This document shows, one piece after another, positions 14,516 to 23,109 of a stretch of DNA of 33,335 nt. The notes beneath the pieces are model-generated. The model was not told where the DNA came from and ran no database searches. It saw nothing but the letters and a program-made list of their open reading frames with translations. The DNA comes from Desulfobulbaceae bacterium (GTDB lineage: Bacteria; Desulfobacterota; Desulfobulbia; Desulfobulbales; SURF-16): contig JAQIBE010000281.1 in assembly GCA_027859235.1 (NCBI GenBank), forward strand, positions 1 to 33,335, written 5' to 3'. Both the position numbers and the translations under genes were made by a program. The first letter of the stretch is position 1. Every line of letters starts with the position of its first letter.

Positions 14516-14732
14516 TGGACAAATTCCTTGTACGATTCTAACCAGTTAATAAGGTACTCAAGAGTCGGAGGTTAGTTAGATGAACAGATAAATGTACTGC
14601 TGGATGCGAGTACACCGCTTAATGCGTATCCGGTCATGGTGCCGATTCTGAGCAGAAAAGAGTTCTTATACCAAAGACAACAGGGAAAAGGCAACCAAAA
14701 GTTAAGGTTTTGCTTATCTTTATTTTATGTGT

Positions 14733-15167
14733 TTATGACTGTAGTTTGGTGGTATTTAGGAAATAATCCTGCAGGATCTTGCTGTGGTCAAAGGCCAGGG
14801 CCGGAAGGTTGTCCCGGGTGTAGACCCGGGCCTTGACCGCATCATCCCCTGCTCTGAGGGTGCCTGTGCCCCTTGCCGTGTACACGGTGGTGATGGTGTG
14901 GAGTCTGGCGTCACGGGTTGGGTCTGAATAGGTATGAAATTGGCCGGTAAGGGTGATGGTAAGCCCTGTCTCTTCCCGGGCTTCACGGACAGCCGCTGTT
15001 TCAAGATCTTCACCATAATCGACAAACCCGCCCGGCAGGGCCCAGCCATAGGGCGGGTTCTTGCGTTCGATGAGGACAATGCCGTCTCCATATATAATGA
15101 TAATGTCAACGGTGGGCACCGGGTTCTTGTAGGTTTCAATCTGGTGGTGGCATTTCGGGCATTGCAT
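14733..15167 (-). CDS. Nudix hydrolase with N-terminal zinc-ribbon stub
   Basis: 144 aa. The N-terminus MQCPKCHHQ is a short zinc-ribbon-like CxxC. The complete Nudix box [23 protein letters not shown] lies at about 46-68 with all Glu metal ligands (REAREE). This family hydrolyses nucleoside diphosphates linked to another group; ADP-ribose or NADH-type substrates are commonest for this size, but the specificity cannot be read. A ribosome-binding AGG lies 8 bp before ATG. It follows the tolC-like gene by 42 bp on the same strand and may be the last gene of the efflux operon, though with no obvious functional link. Confidence 0.9.
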   Translation of the reverse strand: MQCPKCHHQIETYKNPVPTVDIIIIYGDGIVLIERKNPPYGWALPGGFVDYGEDLETAAVREAREETGLTITLTGQFHTYSDPTRDARLHTITTVYTARGTGTLRAGDDAVKARVYTRDNLPALAFDHSKILQDYFLNTTKLQS

Positions 15168-15209
15168 TGGCTTACCTGGCTGGTGATGAAGGGGTGATTT
15201 GTCTGGTTG

Positions 15210-16457
15210 TTAAAATTGCTCTACGCTGCGGATTATTCTGAAGTAATTGGCAAAGACCTCCATACGGGCCGCGACATGGATGTATTTTACTAAGGACAGG
15301 TTGCTGATGGCATCAAGAAGATCAGATTCCTGCTCTAGACCCTCCTGGTATTTTAAGCGGGTAATCCGTAAATTCTCCTCAGCCTGCAAGATGTTCGTCC
15401 GGGAGACCGCAACCGTGTCAAGACTCACCCCATAGTCCAGAAAGAGGTTGGAGAGTTCTGTCTCCAGCCCCCTCTGCAACTCCCCCAGTTGGGCTGCGAC
15501 GTTGCGTTTTTCGCTTTTAGCCTTGCTTATCCCGGCCTGTTTGGCAAAGCCGTCAAAGAGGTTCAAACTCAGCATGGCTGTGCCGCGTAACTCCTCATCA
15601 TAGGTGTTGTCATCGGGAAAATAATTATTTTCATACCTGCGGTAACTCCCTGTTACATCGAGACGGGGTCCGTAGCTGGCCCGGGCTGCCTTTATCTGCA
15701 GGCCAACCGCCTTATTTGTTTCATCCAGGGTCTTGATCTCACTGCGGTTGGCCAGCATCATGCGCTGGTACTCTTCCGGCTCGTCCAGCAGGGGCAGTTG
15801 CGCAAACTCTGTAAACTCAAGGTCGGCTGGGGCTATGTGCTGCTCGGTCTCAAAGGCTAGACGCTGCACGCCTTTGGCGAATTCAGCCTCCACTTTTTTA
15901 ACAGTGATGGTGGCATTATCAAGATCCACCTTGAAACGCAGGAGTTCGTTCTTCTCAACAAGTCCAACGTCGTAGCGGTTTCGGCTGTCCTCAAAGAGCT
16001 TCTGGAGGGTGGCTTGTGACTCCTGGGCCACCTCCCGCTGACTCTGGAGCTTGAAGATATCCAGGTAGCGCAGGGCAACGTTGAGCTGCACGTCCTGTTT
16101 GATGCCCTGCAGCCGATGGAACTGCGCCCTTTCCAGCAACCGGGCGGAGCGTATGTTGTAATAATCATAAAAGCCGGAAAAGAGGTTCCAGGTGACGGCA
16201 CCATAGCTTACGCCATTCTCCTCCTCCTCAAAAAGGTTGTCATCGTCCAGTCGGTTGATGGTGTAGGAGATGTCGACACTGGGGAGGAAGTGGCTGCGGG
16301 CCATGGTGACATCACTCCTGCTCTTGTCGAGACCCGCCTGGTATTGGGCAATGATGTGCCGATTCGCGATGGCGCTCTTCTGCAGTTCGCTGAGGCTTAC
16401 GCCGTAGCTTGGCGCGGCGAAGAGGAGAAAGATCAAGAGCAAGGTGCAGCGTTTCAT
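15210..16457 (-). CDS. TolC-family outer-membrane efflux channel
   Basis: 415 aa. Residues 1-19 are a signal peptide (MKRCTLLLIFLLFAAPSYG). Two tandem OEP repeats follow, made of long alpha-helical coiled coils (ARLLERAQFHRLQGIKQDVQ and similar) and short beta strands, as in TolC/OprM trimers. There is no lipobox, so TolC-like rather than OprM-lipoprotein-like. Its ATG overlaps the stop of the RND pump by 4 bp, showing translational coupling. It forms the exit duct of the tripartite pump encoded upstream. Confidence 0.93.
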   Translation of the reverse strand: MKRCTLLLIFLLFAAPSYGVSLSELQKSAIANRHIIAQYQAGLDKSRSDVTMARSHFLPSVDISYTINRLDDDNLFEEEENGVSYGAVTWNLFSGFYDYYNIRSARLLERAQFHRLQGIKQDVQLNVALRYLDIFKLQSQREVAQESQATLQKLFEDSRNRYDVGLVEKNELLRFKVDLDNATITVKKVEAEFAKGVQRLAFETEQHIAPADLEFTEFAQLPLLDEPEEYQRMMLANRSEIKTLDETNKAVGLQIKAARASYGPRLDVTGSYRRYENNYFPDDNTYDEELRGTAMLSLNLFDGFAKQAGISKAKSEKRNVAAQLGELQRGLETELSNLFLDYGVSLDTVAVSRTNILQAEENLRITRLKYQEGLEQESDLLDAISNLSLVKYIHVAARMEVFANYFRIIRSVEQF

Positions 16458-19400
16458 GAGCGGCTCCTTTCCATGCCGATGACAAAGGCAAGGAGTGAGG
16501 GGATGACAAAGAGGGTGAAGAGGGTGGACATGGCCAGCCCGCCAAGGAGGATACTGCCAAGGCCGCGGTATAACTCGCTGCCGGCACCGGTTGACAGCAC
16601 CAGGGGCAGCATGCCGAGAATACTGGTGATGGCGCTCATGAAGATGGGGCGGATTCGGGTCTGGACCGCATCAGAGATGGCGAGAATGCCCTGCATGTTA
16701 TTGTAGCGCACATTATTGAGGGATTGATGGACAATCAGAATGGCGTTGTTGACCACGGTGCCGATCAGAATAATAAAGCCGAGCATGGCCAGGACATCAA
16801 AACCCTGGGGGGCGATGAAGAGATCCACCAGCCTCAATCCTGCAAAGCCGCCGGCTGCGGCCAGGGGAACGGAAAAGAGAATGATGAACGGGTAGAGAAA
16901 GTTCTCAAACAGGGCGGCCATGAGGAGATAGGTGATGAGCAGGGCCAGGAGCAGGTTCCACTGCAGGGCCATCCGTGTTTCGGTTAATTTATCGGCATTG
17001 CCGCCCACAGCCACGTTAACGCCCGTAAGGGCTCCAGCCTTTTGCAGGCTCGGGATGATGTCATTCTGCACCGTTTCCATGGCGGTCTGTAAGGGCAACC
17101 CCGGAGGGGGCGTGACCTGGAGGGTAATGGTGCGCAACCGTTCCAAATGGTTGATCTGCGCCATTCCCTCGGTATAGACCAGATCGGCAACATCGCCTAC
17201 CCGAATGAGTTTGCCGGAACTATTGACGATACTCGTTTTTAAGATCGCCTCCGGGGTCGAGTAGGTGGCGTCACTCCCCTTGAGAACGAGATCCACCTGT
17301 TTGGTCCCTGCAGGTCGGAACTCGTCAATCTTCCGACCATCCATCAGGACATCAATATAGATACCCAGATCCTCTTCTGTGAGGCCGTTTGCCGCCAGTT
17401 TTTCCTTGTTGGGAATGAACCTGGCCTCCGGGTAGCTAGCCTCCAGGGAGGGGACCGGGCGAACCTGGGCCCCGGGGATTTTCTGGCTGACTGTGCCGAA
17501 GAGGGTGCGGGAAGCAGTGATCATGGCATTGATGTCAGTGCCTGAGACGTTAATGTCGAGGTTATTGCCCTTGCCTATATCGCTTTCAAATATACCGGCC
17601 TGGACACTGATTCCGAAAACACCGGGGATGGAGTTCATGATGCGGTTAAAGAGCGGCATCATCTCCCTGGCCCTGGTTTCATGGGTCGAGATTCCGCCGA
17701 AAAGGGTCATCCGGTCAGAGGCGACATAGAAAAGATTCTTGATCTGGGGGATGCCGTCCTTGCCGTCCTCCTTGATATAGGGGGCGGCCTCCTCATGGAT
17801 ATAGCTGCCGAGCTCCTTCATTTTCTCCACTGAATATCCTGGTGGCGGAATGAGGATGTTTAAAATCAGGTTCCGGTTGCCCTGGGGCAGATATTCGGCC
17901 GGCGGCATGAGGCTGAGGGTGAGACCAATGGAGAAACTGGTAAAGAGAACAACCGTGACGATGCGATTGATCTTGGTTTTGAGGCATAAATTGGAGAGCA
18001 TCATCAGCTTCTCGACACAATAAGCACCGACTTTACTCTTTCTGACCTCTTTCACCGGGGTTTTCTGGTTGCGGTAAAAAAGATTAAAGAGGGAGGGGAT
18101 GACTGAGATTGACACAAAGAGGCTCAGCAGGATCGAGAAGGTAATGGCAATGGCAATATCACGAAAGAGCTGACCCGCCTCCTCCTGCATGAAGATAACC
18201 GGAAGGAAGACGGCAACCGTGGTGGCGGTGGAGGCCAGTACCGCTCCCCAGACCTCGGTGGCGCCGTCATGGGCGGCGGCACGGGCGGATTTCCCCATCT
18301 TCCGGTGGCGATCAATGTTTTCCAGAACCACGATGGAGTTGTCCACCAGCATGCCCACGGCAAAGGAGATGCCGGCCAGACTCACCACATTTAAGTTGCG
18401 GCCCATGCCCCATAAAAAGATGAAGGTGCCGATGGCGGAGATGGGAATGGCAACGGCTGTAGTGATGGTCCCCCGCAGGCTGCGAAGAAAAACAAGGAGC
18501 ACGCAGATGGCCAGAATGCCGCCGATCAGGACGTTTTGCTTCACCAGATTAATGGCGGTATTGATGTAGGGGCGCTGGTCATAGACCCAGTTGAAGTAGA
18601 GATCGTGTTCGGCCAGCAACCCTTTGTTCAGCTCATTAACCTTGGCTTCAAGCTGGGCTGTCATGGCCAGGACGTTGGCACCCTGTTCCTTGCGGATCCC
18701 GACGACGATGACCTGTGTCCCGTTTTGTAAAACCGAGACATTCTCCTTTTGGAAGCCCTTGCTGACATCGGCCACATCATGGAGATATACCCGGTTGGAG
18801 CCGTCATTAAAAAGGACGACATCAAGCGGGTCGGCCGGAGACTGGAACTGGCTCACCGTGCGGATACGGTAATTTTTTTTACCGATACCGAGCACGCCGG
18901 CGGAAATGGTGGTGTTACTCTTCTGCACCGCGCTCATGATCTGGTTGATGGTGATATTGTGGCGGGCCATCTTGTCACTGTCCAGGGTGATATGCAGCTC
19001 GTTCTCTGTGCCGCCGAAGACAAAGAGGGAGCCGACCCCCTGAACCCGTTCAAGATGCTGGCGGACATTATCTTCAAAGAAGGTCTTGAATTCATTGATA
19101 TGGCGGCTGTTCTCCGGTTTTGTCTTCAGCATCATCCATATTACCGGTGAGCTGCTTGCGCCTGCGGCTTCAATGATGGGTTTGCCGGCATTCTTCGGGT
19201 AACTGGGGACCTCGTTCATCTTGTTGGAGACGCGGAGCAGGGCTGCGTCAAGATCAATACCAAGCTCAAAAGATAAGGAAATCTCGCCATAACTGTTAAA
19301 GCTGGCGCTCTCCATTGCGGTCAATCCCTGCAGACCCTTTAAGGTGTCTTCCTGTTGTTCAATGATTTCCTTTTCGATCTCATAGGGAGTCGCACCGGCC

Positions 19401-19552
19401 CAAGTGGTATTTACCGTAATTTTAGGGGCTTCCACATCCGGAGTGAGCTGCACTGGCAGTTTGTTCAGTCCGATAAGGCCGAACATCACCACCAGGATCA
19501 CGGCCACGGTGATGGAGACCGGCTTTTCTATGGAGGTCTTGATGATGTCCAT
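16454..19552 (-). CDS. RND-family efflux pump inner-membrane transporter
   Basis: 1032 aa, full AcrB-like size. It begins with TM1 after MDIIKTSIEKPVSI, then the porter loop, TM2-6 and a second half with TM7 at about 538-558. The conserved TM4 proton-relay segment reads GMLVDNSIVVLENIDRHR, with Asp-Asn where AcrB has Asp-Asp, a variant seen in several HAE-type groups. The motif VQLTPDVEAPKITVNTTW is typical of the N-terminal porter region. Proton-driven export of hydrophobic compounds is expected; substrate unknown. It overlaps the adaptor gene by 1 bp and the channel gene by 4 bp, one tightly coupled operon under the MarR gene. Confidence 0.95.
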   Translation of the reverse strand: MDIIKTSIEKPVSITVAVILVVMFGLIGLNKLPVQLTPDVEAPKITVNTTWAGATPYEIEKEIIEQQEDTLKGLQGLTAMESASFNSYGEISLSFELGIDLDAALLRVSNKMNEVPSYPKNAGKPIIEAAGASSSPVIWMMLKTKPENSRHINEFKTFFEDNVRQHLERVQGVGSLFVFGGTENELHITLDSDKMARHNITINQIMSAVQKSNTTISAGVLGIGKKNYRIRTVSQFQSPADPLDVVLFNDGSNRVYLHDVADVSKGFQKENVSVLQNGTQVIVVGIRKEQGANVLAMTAQLEAKVNELNKGLLAEHDLYFNWVYDQRPYINTAINLVKQNVLIGGILAICVLLVFLRSLRGTITTAVAIPISAIGTFIFLWGMGRNLNVVSLAGISFAVGMLVDNSIVVLENIDRHRKMGKSARAAAHDGATEVWGAVLASTATTVAVFLPVIFMQEEAGQLFRDIAIAITFSILLSLFVSISVIPSLFNLFYRNQKTPVKEVRKSKVGAYCVEKLMMLSNLCLKTKINRIVTVVLFTSFSIGLTLSLMPPAEYLPQGNRNLILNILIPPPGYSVEKMKELGSYIHEEAAPYIKEDGKDGIPQIKNLFYVASDRMTLFGGISTHETRAREMMPLFNRIMNSIPGVFGISVQAGIFESDIGKGNNLDINVSGTDINAMITASRTLFGTVSQKIPGAQVRPVPSLEASYPEARFIPNKEKLAANGLTEEDLGIYIDVLMDGRKIDEFRPAGTKQVDLVLKGSDATYSTPEAILKTSIVNSSGKLIRVGDVADLVYTEGMAQINHLERLRTITLQVTPPPGLPLQTAMETVQNDIIPSLQKAGALTGVNVAVGGNADKLTETRMALQWNLLLALLITYLLMAALFENFLYPFIILFSVPLAAAGGFAGLRLVDLFIAPQGFDVLAMLGFIILIGTVVNNAILIVHQSLNNVRYNNMQGILAISDAVQTRIRPIFMSAITSILGMLPLVLSTGAGSELYRGLGSILLGGLAMSTLFTLFVIPSLLAFVIGMERSRS

Positions 19553-20604
19553 TATTTTTCTCCTGCCACAACGACAGGTTGGTCAGGGCGCAGACGTTCA
19601 TTGCCTTCGATAACGATGTCCATGCCCGCGCTGATGTTGGGGTTGTCCACTCCCACCTCTTGTCCGAGGAAGGCAACAATATGGACCGGCAGGATTGCGG
19701 CCTTGCCTTCCTTAATCGTATAGATAAAGTCCTTGCCTTGGGACTTGATGAGGGCGGCCCGGGGGATGACGGCGAGTTTCTGTCTGGTGGAGGCGGCGAC
19801 ATGAATGGTGGCGGACATGTTTTCGCTGATATCGGTCTGGGGTGGAATTTTGACCTTTAAAAAGACATTCCTCGTCTGGGGGTCGGCCTTGGGGGCAATG
19901 GCGCGGATGGTGCCGGTCAGCTCGCGGTCATAGGCATTGATGATGACCGGGACCTTGTCGCCAATACTGATGTGTTGCAGCATGGTTTCACCCACCGGCA
20001 CCCGGATGAAGAGATCGTTGGTGGAGCCAAGGGTGACGATTACCCGCCCCTGCTGAACCCAGTCGCCGAGGTCAACATTTTTGCTGAGGATGACACCGGC
20101 AAAGGGTGCTGTGATCACGCTGCGTTTTTTTTGAATGAGCAGCAGGTGCAGCCCGTCTTCGAGGGCCTGTTTTTCCTTCAGCAGATTCTGGTGGGTGTAC
20201 AGCGTCTCCTCATAATCCTTTTCACTGACCCCGTCTTGGGCATACAACCGCTTCAGCCGGGTGAAGTTCTTTTCAGCCTGTTCAACCTGCAGCTCCATTT
20301 GAGCGATGCGGGTCCGGCTGAGGGCAATGGTGGTGTCAAGAATTTCGGTGTTCAGGACAAGAAGGGGTGTCCCCTGCTGCAGGTGATCGCCTTCCCGGAC
20401 GTGGATCTCGGCCACGAGACCGGCTAGTTCGCTTGAGATATGACTGACCCGCTCATAGTAGAGGGAGCCCAGTACAGACTGGGTCTGGCTGATCTCCTGC
20501 ACCTCTACCTTGGTGACAACGACCTTGGCCGGGGGTGTTTCCTGAGCAATTACGAGGCTGGGAAGCAGGACAGCGATAAGAAGCAGGGGGTGAAGGAGGC
20601 GCAT
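19552..20604 (-). CDS. RND periplasmic adaptor (membrane fusion protein)
   Basis: 350 aa. The signal peptide is residues 1-20 (MRLLHPLLLIAVLLPSLVIA), without a lipobox cysteine. Order: biotinyl-lipoyl half (SSELAGLVAEIHVREGDHLQQG), a helical hairpin (about 85-155), the second lipoyl half (APFAGVILSKNVDLGDWVQQG), beta-barrel and membrane-proximal domains. It links the pump to the TolC-like channel. The start codon overlaps the marR stop and the stop overlaps the pump start. Confidence 0.95.
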   Translation of the reverse strand: MRLLHPLLLIAVLLPSLVIAQETPPAKVVVTKVEVQEISQTQSVLGSLYYERVSHISSELAGLVAEIHVREGDHLQQGTPLLVLNTEILDTTIALSRTRIAQMELQVEQAEKNFTRLKRLYAQDGVSEKDYEETLYTHQNLLKEKQALEDGLHLLLIQKKRSVITAPFAGVILSKNVDLGDWVQQGRVIVTLGSTNDLFIRVPVGETMLQHISIGDKVPVIINAYDRELTGTIRAIAPKADPQTRNVFLKVKIPPQTDISENMSATIHVAASTRQKLAVIPRAALIKSQGKDFIYTIKEGKAAILPVHIVAFLGQEVGVDNPNISAGMDIVIEGNERLRPDQPVVVAGEK

Positions 20605-21089
20605 TATCTTTCCTTTTGAGCAGTAGTGGTGGAGTTATGGCGTTCGATGTGCTGGAGGTTGCTGGTTATTTTTTCAAGGGTGCGGCGGCAAATCGCCTGA
20701 TCCTTGGCGGTAACGCCTTGCGTCGATTTTTCAGCAAAGGAATTGAGTAGTTCGCTGACATCCCTGACCAGCGACTCGCCCTGACTGGTTAAAAAGACGA
20801 GGGAGGTGCGGCGGTCAGCAGGGTTATTCCTGCGTTCAATCAGCGCTTTGTTCTGCAGCCGGTCCAGGATACGGGTGAGATTGGCGGCGGACTTATTGCA
20901 TTCATCGCCAATCTGGCGTTGGCTAAGGCCGGAGGTTGAGGCGAGAATTTTTAAGGGCTGAACCTGTTCAATGGTCAGGTCATGGGGCTTGAGGAGCTTC
21001 TCCGCCAGATTCTTGATACGCTGGGCGGTATAATAAATCAGGCGGGGAAGGGGTTCGTCGCCCTGGCGGTTGGTGCTGGGATGGCTCAT
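20604..21089 (-). CDS. MarR-family transcriptional regulator of the efflux operon
   Basis: 161 aa, normal MarR size. The winged-helix core is visible: helix-turn-helix LSQRQIGDECNKSAANLTRILDRLQNKALIERR and the wing NNPADRRTSLVFLTSQGE, with the conserved D-R of the wing. A perfect AAGGAG precedes the start by six bases. It is the first gene of the operon, with its own promoter and an inverted repeat that fits a MarR operator. Ligand-relieved repression of the whole efflux operon, including itself, is inferred. Confidence 0.94.
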   Translation of the reverse strand: MSHPSTNRQGDEPLPRLIYYTAQRIKNLAEKLLKPHDLTIEQVQPLKILASTSGLSQRQIGDECNKSAANLTRILDRLQNKALIERRNNPADRRTSLVFLTSQGESLVRDVSELLNSFAEKSTQGVTAKDQAICRRTLEKITSNLQHIERHNSTTTAQKER

Positions 21090-21102
21090 GGTTGACTCCT
21101 TG

Positions 21103-21148
21103 ATAGTTAACGTGACAACTATTGTATCCGGGGCGGTTCTAAAGTCAA
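21103..21148 (-). promoter_or_regulatory. marR-RND operon promoter with overlapping operator
   Basis: On the minus strand TTGACT, a 16-bp spacer and TACAAT (21121-21126). The inverted repeat ATAGTT-8 bp-AACTAT at 21103-21122 begins at the -10 box and covers the transcription start, as expected for an autoregulating MarR protein. Confidence 0.65.
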
Positions 21149-21167
21149 CGGAAAAGAGCGCTAGCCG

Positions 21168-21758
21168 TTACTCCAGAGGAAAACAGCAGGCATGGATATC
21201 CTGCCAGCTGCGAACCACAGGCAGGCTATGGCGCCCGCTGTTCCACGGCTGGTCAAAGACCATTGCAATAATGCCTTCCTGGGCAAGGGTTTCACAGGTT
21301 TCAAACCGGTCGTCAATAAAGTGGGTCAACCCAAGGTCCAGGATGTGTTCTGTTTTGGAGTCATGATCGCCCATGGCAATGATGTGCATATCCGCTGTTA
21401 TTTGTGACCCCAATTCATGTTCCAGCCAGTCAACAATGGGGTCCCTGAGGGGGCGGGCGGTGATGAAGGTGAGGGGGGCCTGGGTTTGAATTTTTTGTAA
21501 AACCGGTCGGGCATCGGGCAGGAGTTTCAGCTTGTAGCCAATGGGGTCAACCATGAGTTTATGGAAAATGGTCTGAACGATGGCGTCATCCATGTTGAGA
21601 CATTGCTCAACATTAAAATGGGTGATCTGTTCGGGTTTTATATCAATGGTATATTCTTCCCGGGCTATGCGGATGAAGGCCTCCATGGTGTCAGCCACAA
21701 CGCAGTCAATATCAAAGCCGAGGGAGGTGAGGGGAAGTCTGTTTTTGTAGATGTTCAT
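21168..21758 (-). CDS. HAD-family phosphatase, 5'(3')-deoxyribonucleotidase-like
   Basis: 196 aa. HAD motif I is FDIDCVVADT (nucleophile and acid Asp), motif II is FITARP, motif III Lys is in SKTEHILDL, and motif IV is HFIDDR. The small cap region (about 25-75) and overall length match the NT5C/YqfW-like deoxyribonucleotidase group, so dephosphorylation of (deoxy)nucleotides is likely; substrate unproven. The ribosome-binding site is weak. It is on the same strand as the marR operon and ends only about 80 bp before its start, which places the marR promoter at its 3' end. Confidence 0.82.
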   Translation of the reverse strand: MNIYKNRLPLTSLGFDIDCVVADTMEAFIRIAREEYTIDIKPEQITHFNVEQCLNMDDAIVQTIFHKLMVDPIGYKLKLLPDARPVLQKIQTQAPLTFITARPLRDPIVDWLEHELGSQITADMHIIAMGDHDSKTEHILDLGLTHFIDDRFETCETLAQEGIIAMVFDQPWNSGRHSLPVVRSWQDIHACCFPLE

Positions 21759-21920
21759 TCCGGCGTGCTTACCAGATGGAAAACCTTTTATAAAGAGGGG
21801 AATGGATTTTCTTTATGTAGGCGACTGAATCTGGGATGAAAAACAATTGCTTAGGGATGCGTCATGGGGGACGGTCGGCAATTATACGGCTTAAAAACAG
21901 GTGCTGTTCCAAGCCTCCTC

Positions 21921-21949
21921 TTGACAAAACGTCAATCGATGGGCATATT
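21921..21949 (+). promoter_or_regulatory. Promoter of the nitronate monooxygenase-like gene
   Basis: Perfect TTGACA, 17-bp spacer and CATATT, about 80 bp before the chosen start codon. Confidence 0.55.
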
Positions 21950-22026
21950 CTCCAGTCATCAATTAATGATACTAAGTGTTGTTCAGTTCGACGCACCTGC
22001 AAATAATAGAGAGAGATACGATCGTC

Positions 22027-22980
22027 ATGGAGCTTCCCCCACTTAAAATAGGTAAATTCACAGCACCCATTCCCCTTGTCCTGGGCGGCATGTCCGTGCG
22101 CGTATCCACCTCTGCCCTGGCTGCGCCGGTGGCTGAATGCGGCGGTATCGGTACCATCGGCGCTTCGGTTATCCCCGTGGAAGAGGTGAAGGCGGAAATT
22201 CGCAAGGCCAAGTCCATGACCAAGGGGGTCATTGCCGCAAACATTATGTTTGCCGTGAAAAATTTCCATGAGACGGTTATTGGCGCCATTGATGCCGGTG
22301 TTGATATCATTGTCACCGGGGCGGGTTTTTCCCGGGATATCTTCAAGATCGGTAAGGAAACCAATACCCCCATTGTCTCCATTGTCTCGTCTCCAGCCTT
22401 TGCCAAGCTTGCCCAGAAACTGGGGGCTGCGGCCATTGTCGTTGAGGCCAAAGAGGCAGGCGGTCACCTGGGAACGGATGTGGCCCTCAGGGATCTCTTT
22501 CCTGAAATTCGCAAGGTCGTTAAGGGGATTCCCCTCATTGCGGCCGGCGGTATCACCAACGGGTATGAGATGGCTGAACTCATGGGGAAATACGGTGCCG
22601 ATGCGGTGCAGATTGCCACCCGTTTTGTCATGACCCATGAATGTCCGGTGGATGATCGTTTCAAGCAGGCCATGCTTGAGGCAACAAACAAGGATGTGGT
22701 CCTGACCTCGTCACCCGTGGGTATGCCCGGTCGGGCCTTGAATACGCCATTTGTCCGTGCTCTCGCAGCCGGCGAAGACCTGAAGGACAAGGAATGCCGT
22801 TATCACTGTCTGAAAAAATGTGACCACCATTATTGTATTGCCGATCGTTTGATGAAGGCGTATGAGGGTGATTATGAAAACGGTCTCTTCTTTTCTGGCG
22901 AGAATGTGGGTAAATTTCACTCCATCATTTCTGTCCGCGAGGTCTTTGACCAGTTTATTGCCGAGGCGAAATCGGTATAG
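22027..22980 (+). CDS. Nitronate monooxygenase / NPD-family FMN flavoprotein
   Basis: 317 aa from ATG 22027 (MELPPLKIGKFTAPIPLVLGGM, the normal family start); the ORF-track GTG at 21976 adds 17 unlikely residues. TIM-barrel FMN-binding features are LGGMSVRVST, the phosphate-binding AAGGITNGYEMAE, GADAVQIATRF and the family histidine in EAGGHLG. This group includes nitronate monooxygenases and FabK-type enoyl reductases; the true substrate cannot be read. Near residue 255 a cluster ECRYHCLKKCDHHYC offers four cysteines and two histidines, possibly a metal or Fe-S site. It stands before pcnB-bioBF on the same strand with a 129-bp gap. Confidence 0.85.
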   Translation: MELPPLKIGKFTAPIPLVLGGMSVRVSTSALAAPVAECGGIGTIGASVIPVEEVKAEIRKAKSMTKGVIAANIMFAVKNFHETVIGAIDAGVDIIVTGAGFSRDIFKIGKETNTPIVSIVSSPAFAKLAQKLGAAAIVVEAKEAGGHLGTDVALRDLFPEIRKVVKGIPLIAAGGITNGYEMAELMGKYGADAVQIATRFVMTHECPVDDRFKQAMLEATNKDVVLTSSPVGMPGRALNTPFVRALAAGEDLKDKECRYHCLKKCDHHYCIADRLMKAYEGDYENGLFFSGENVGKFHSIISVREVFDQFIAEAKSV

Positions 22981-23109
22981 TTTCTTTGGGGGTGTCCCCC
23001 GATAGCTTCAACTGCAGTATCAATTATTAACACTGTTCGACTCCTGTATTCGCTCCCCTGTCTGTAATCCTATGGCGGGGAGGGTGCGGGGCAAAATAAA
23101 AGAACGGGT

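Noticed and set aside
21862-22638. 258-aa minus-strand ORF
   Set aside because: Antisense shadow of the nitronate monooxygenase-like gene; low-complexity His/Gly/Asn composition typical of reverse translation of a TIM barrel.
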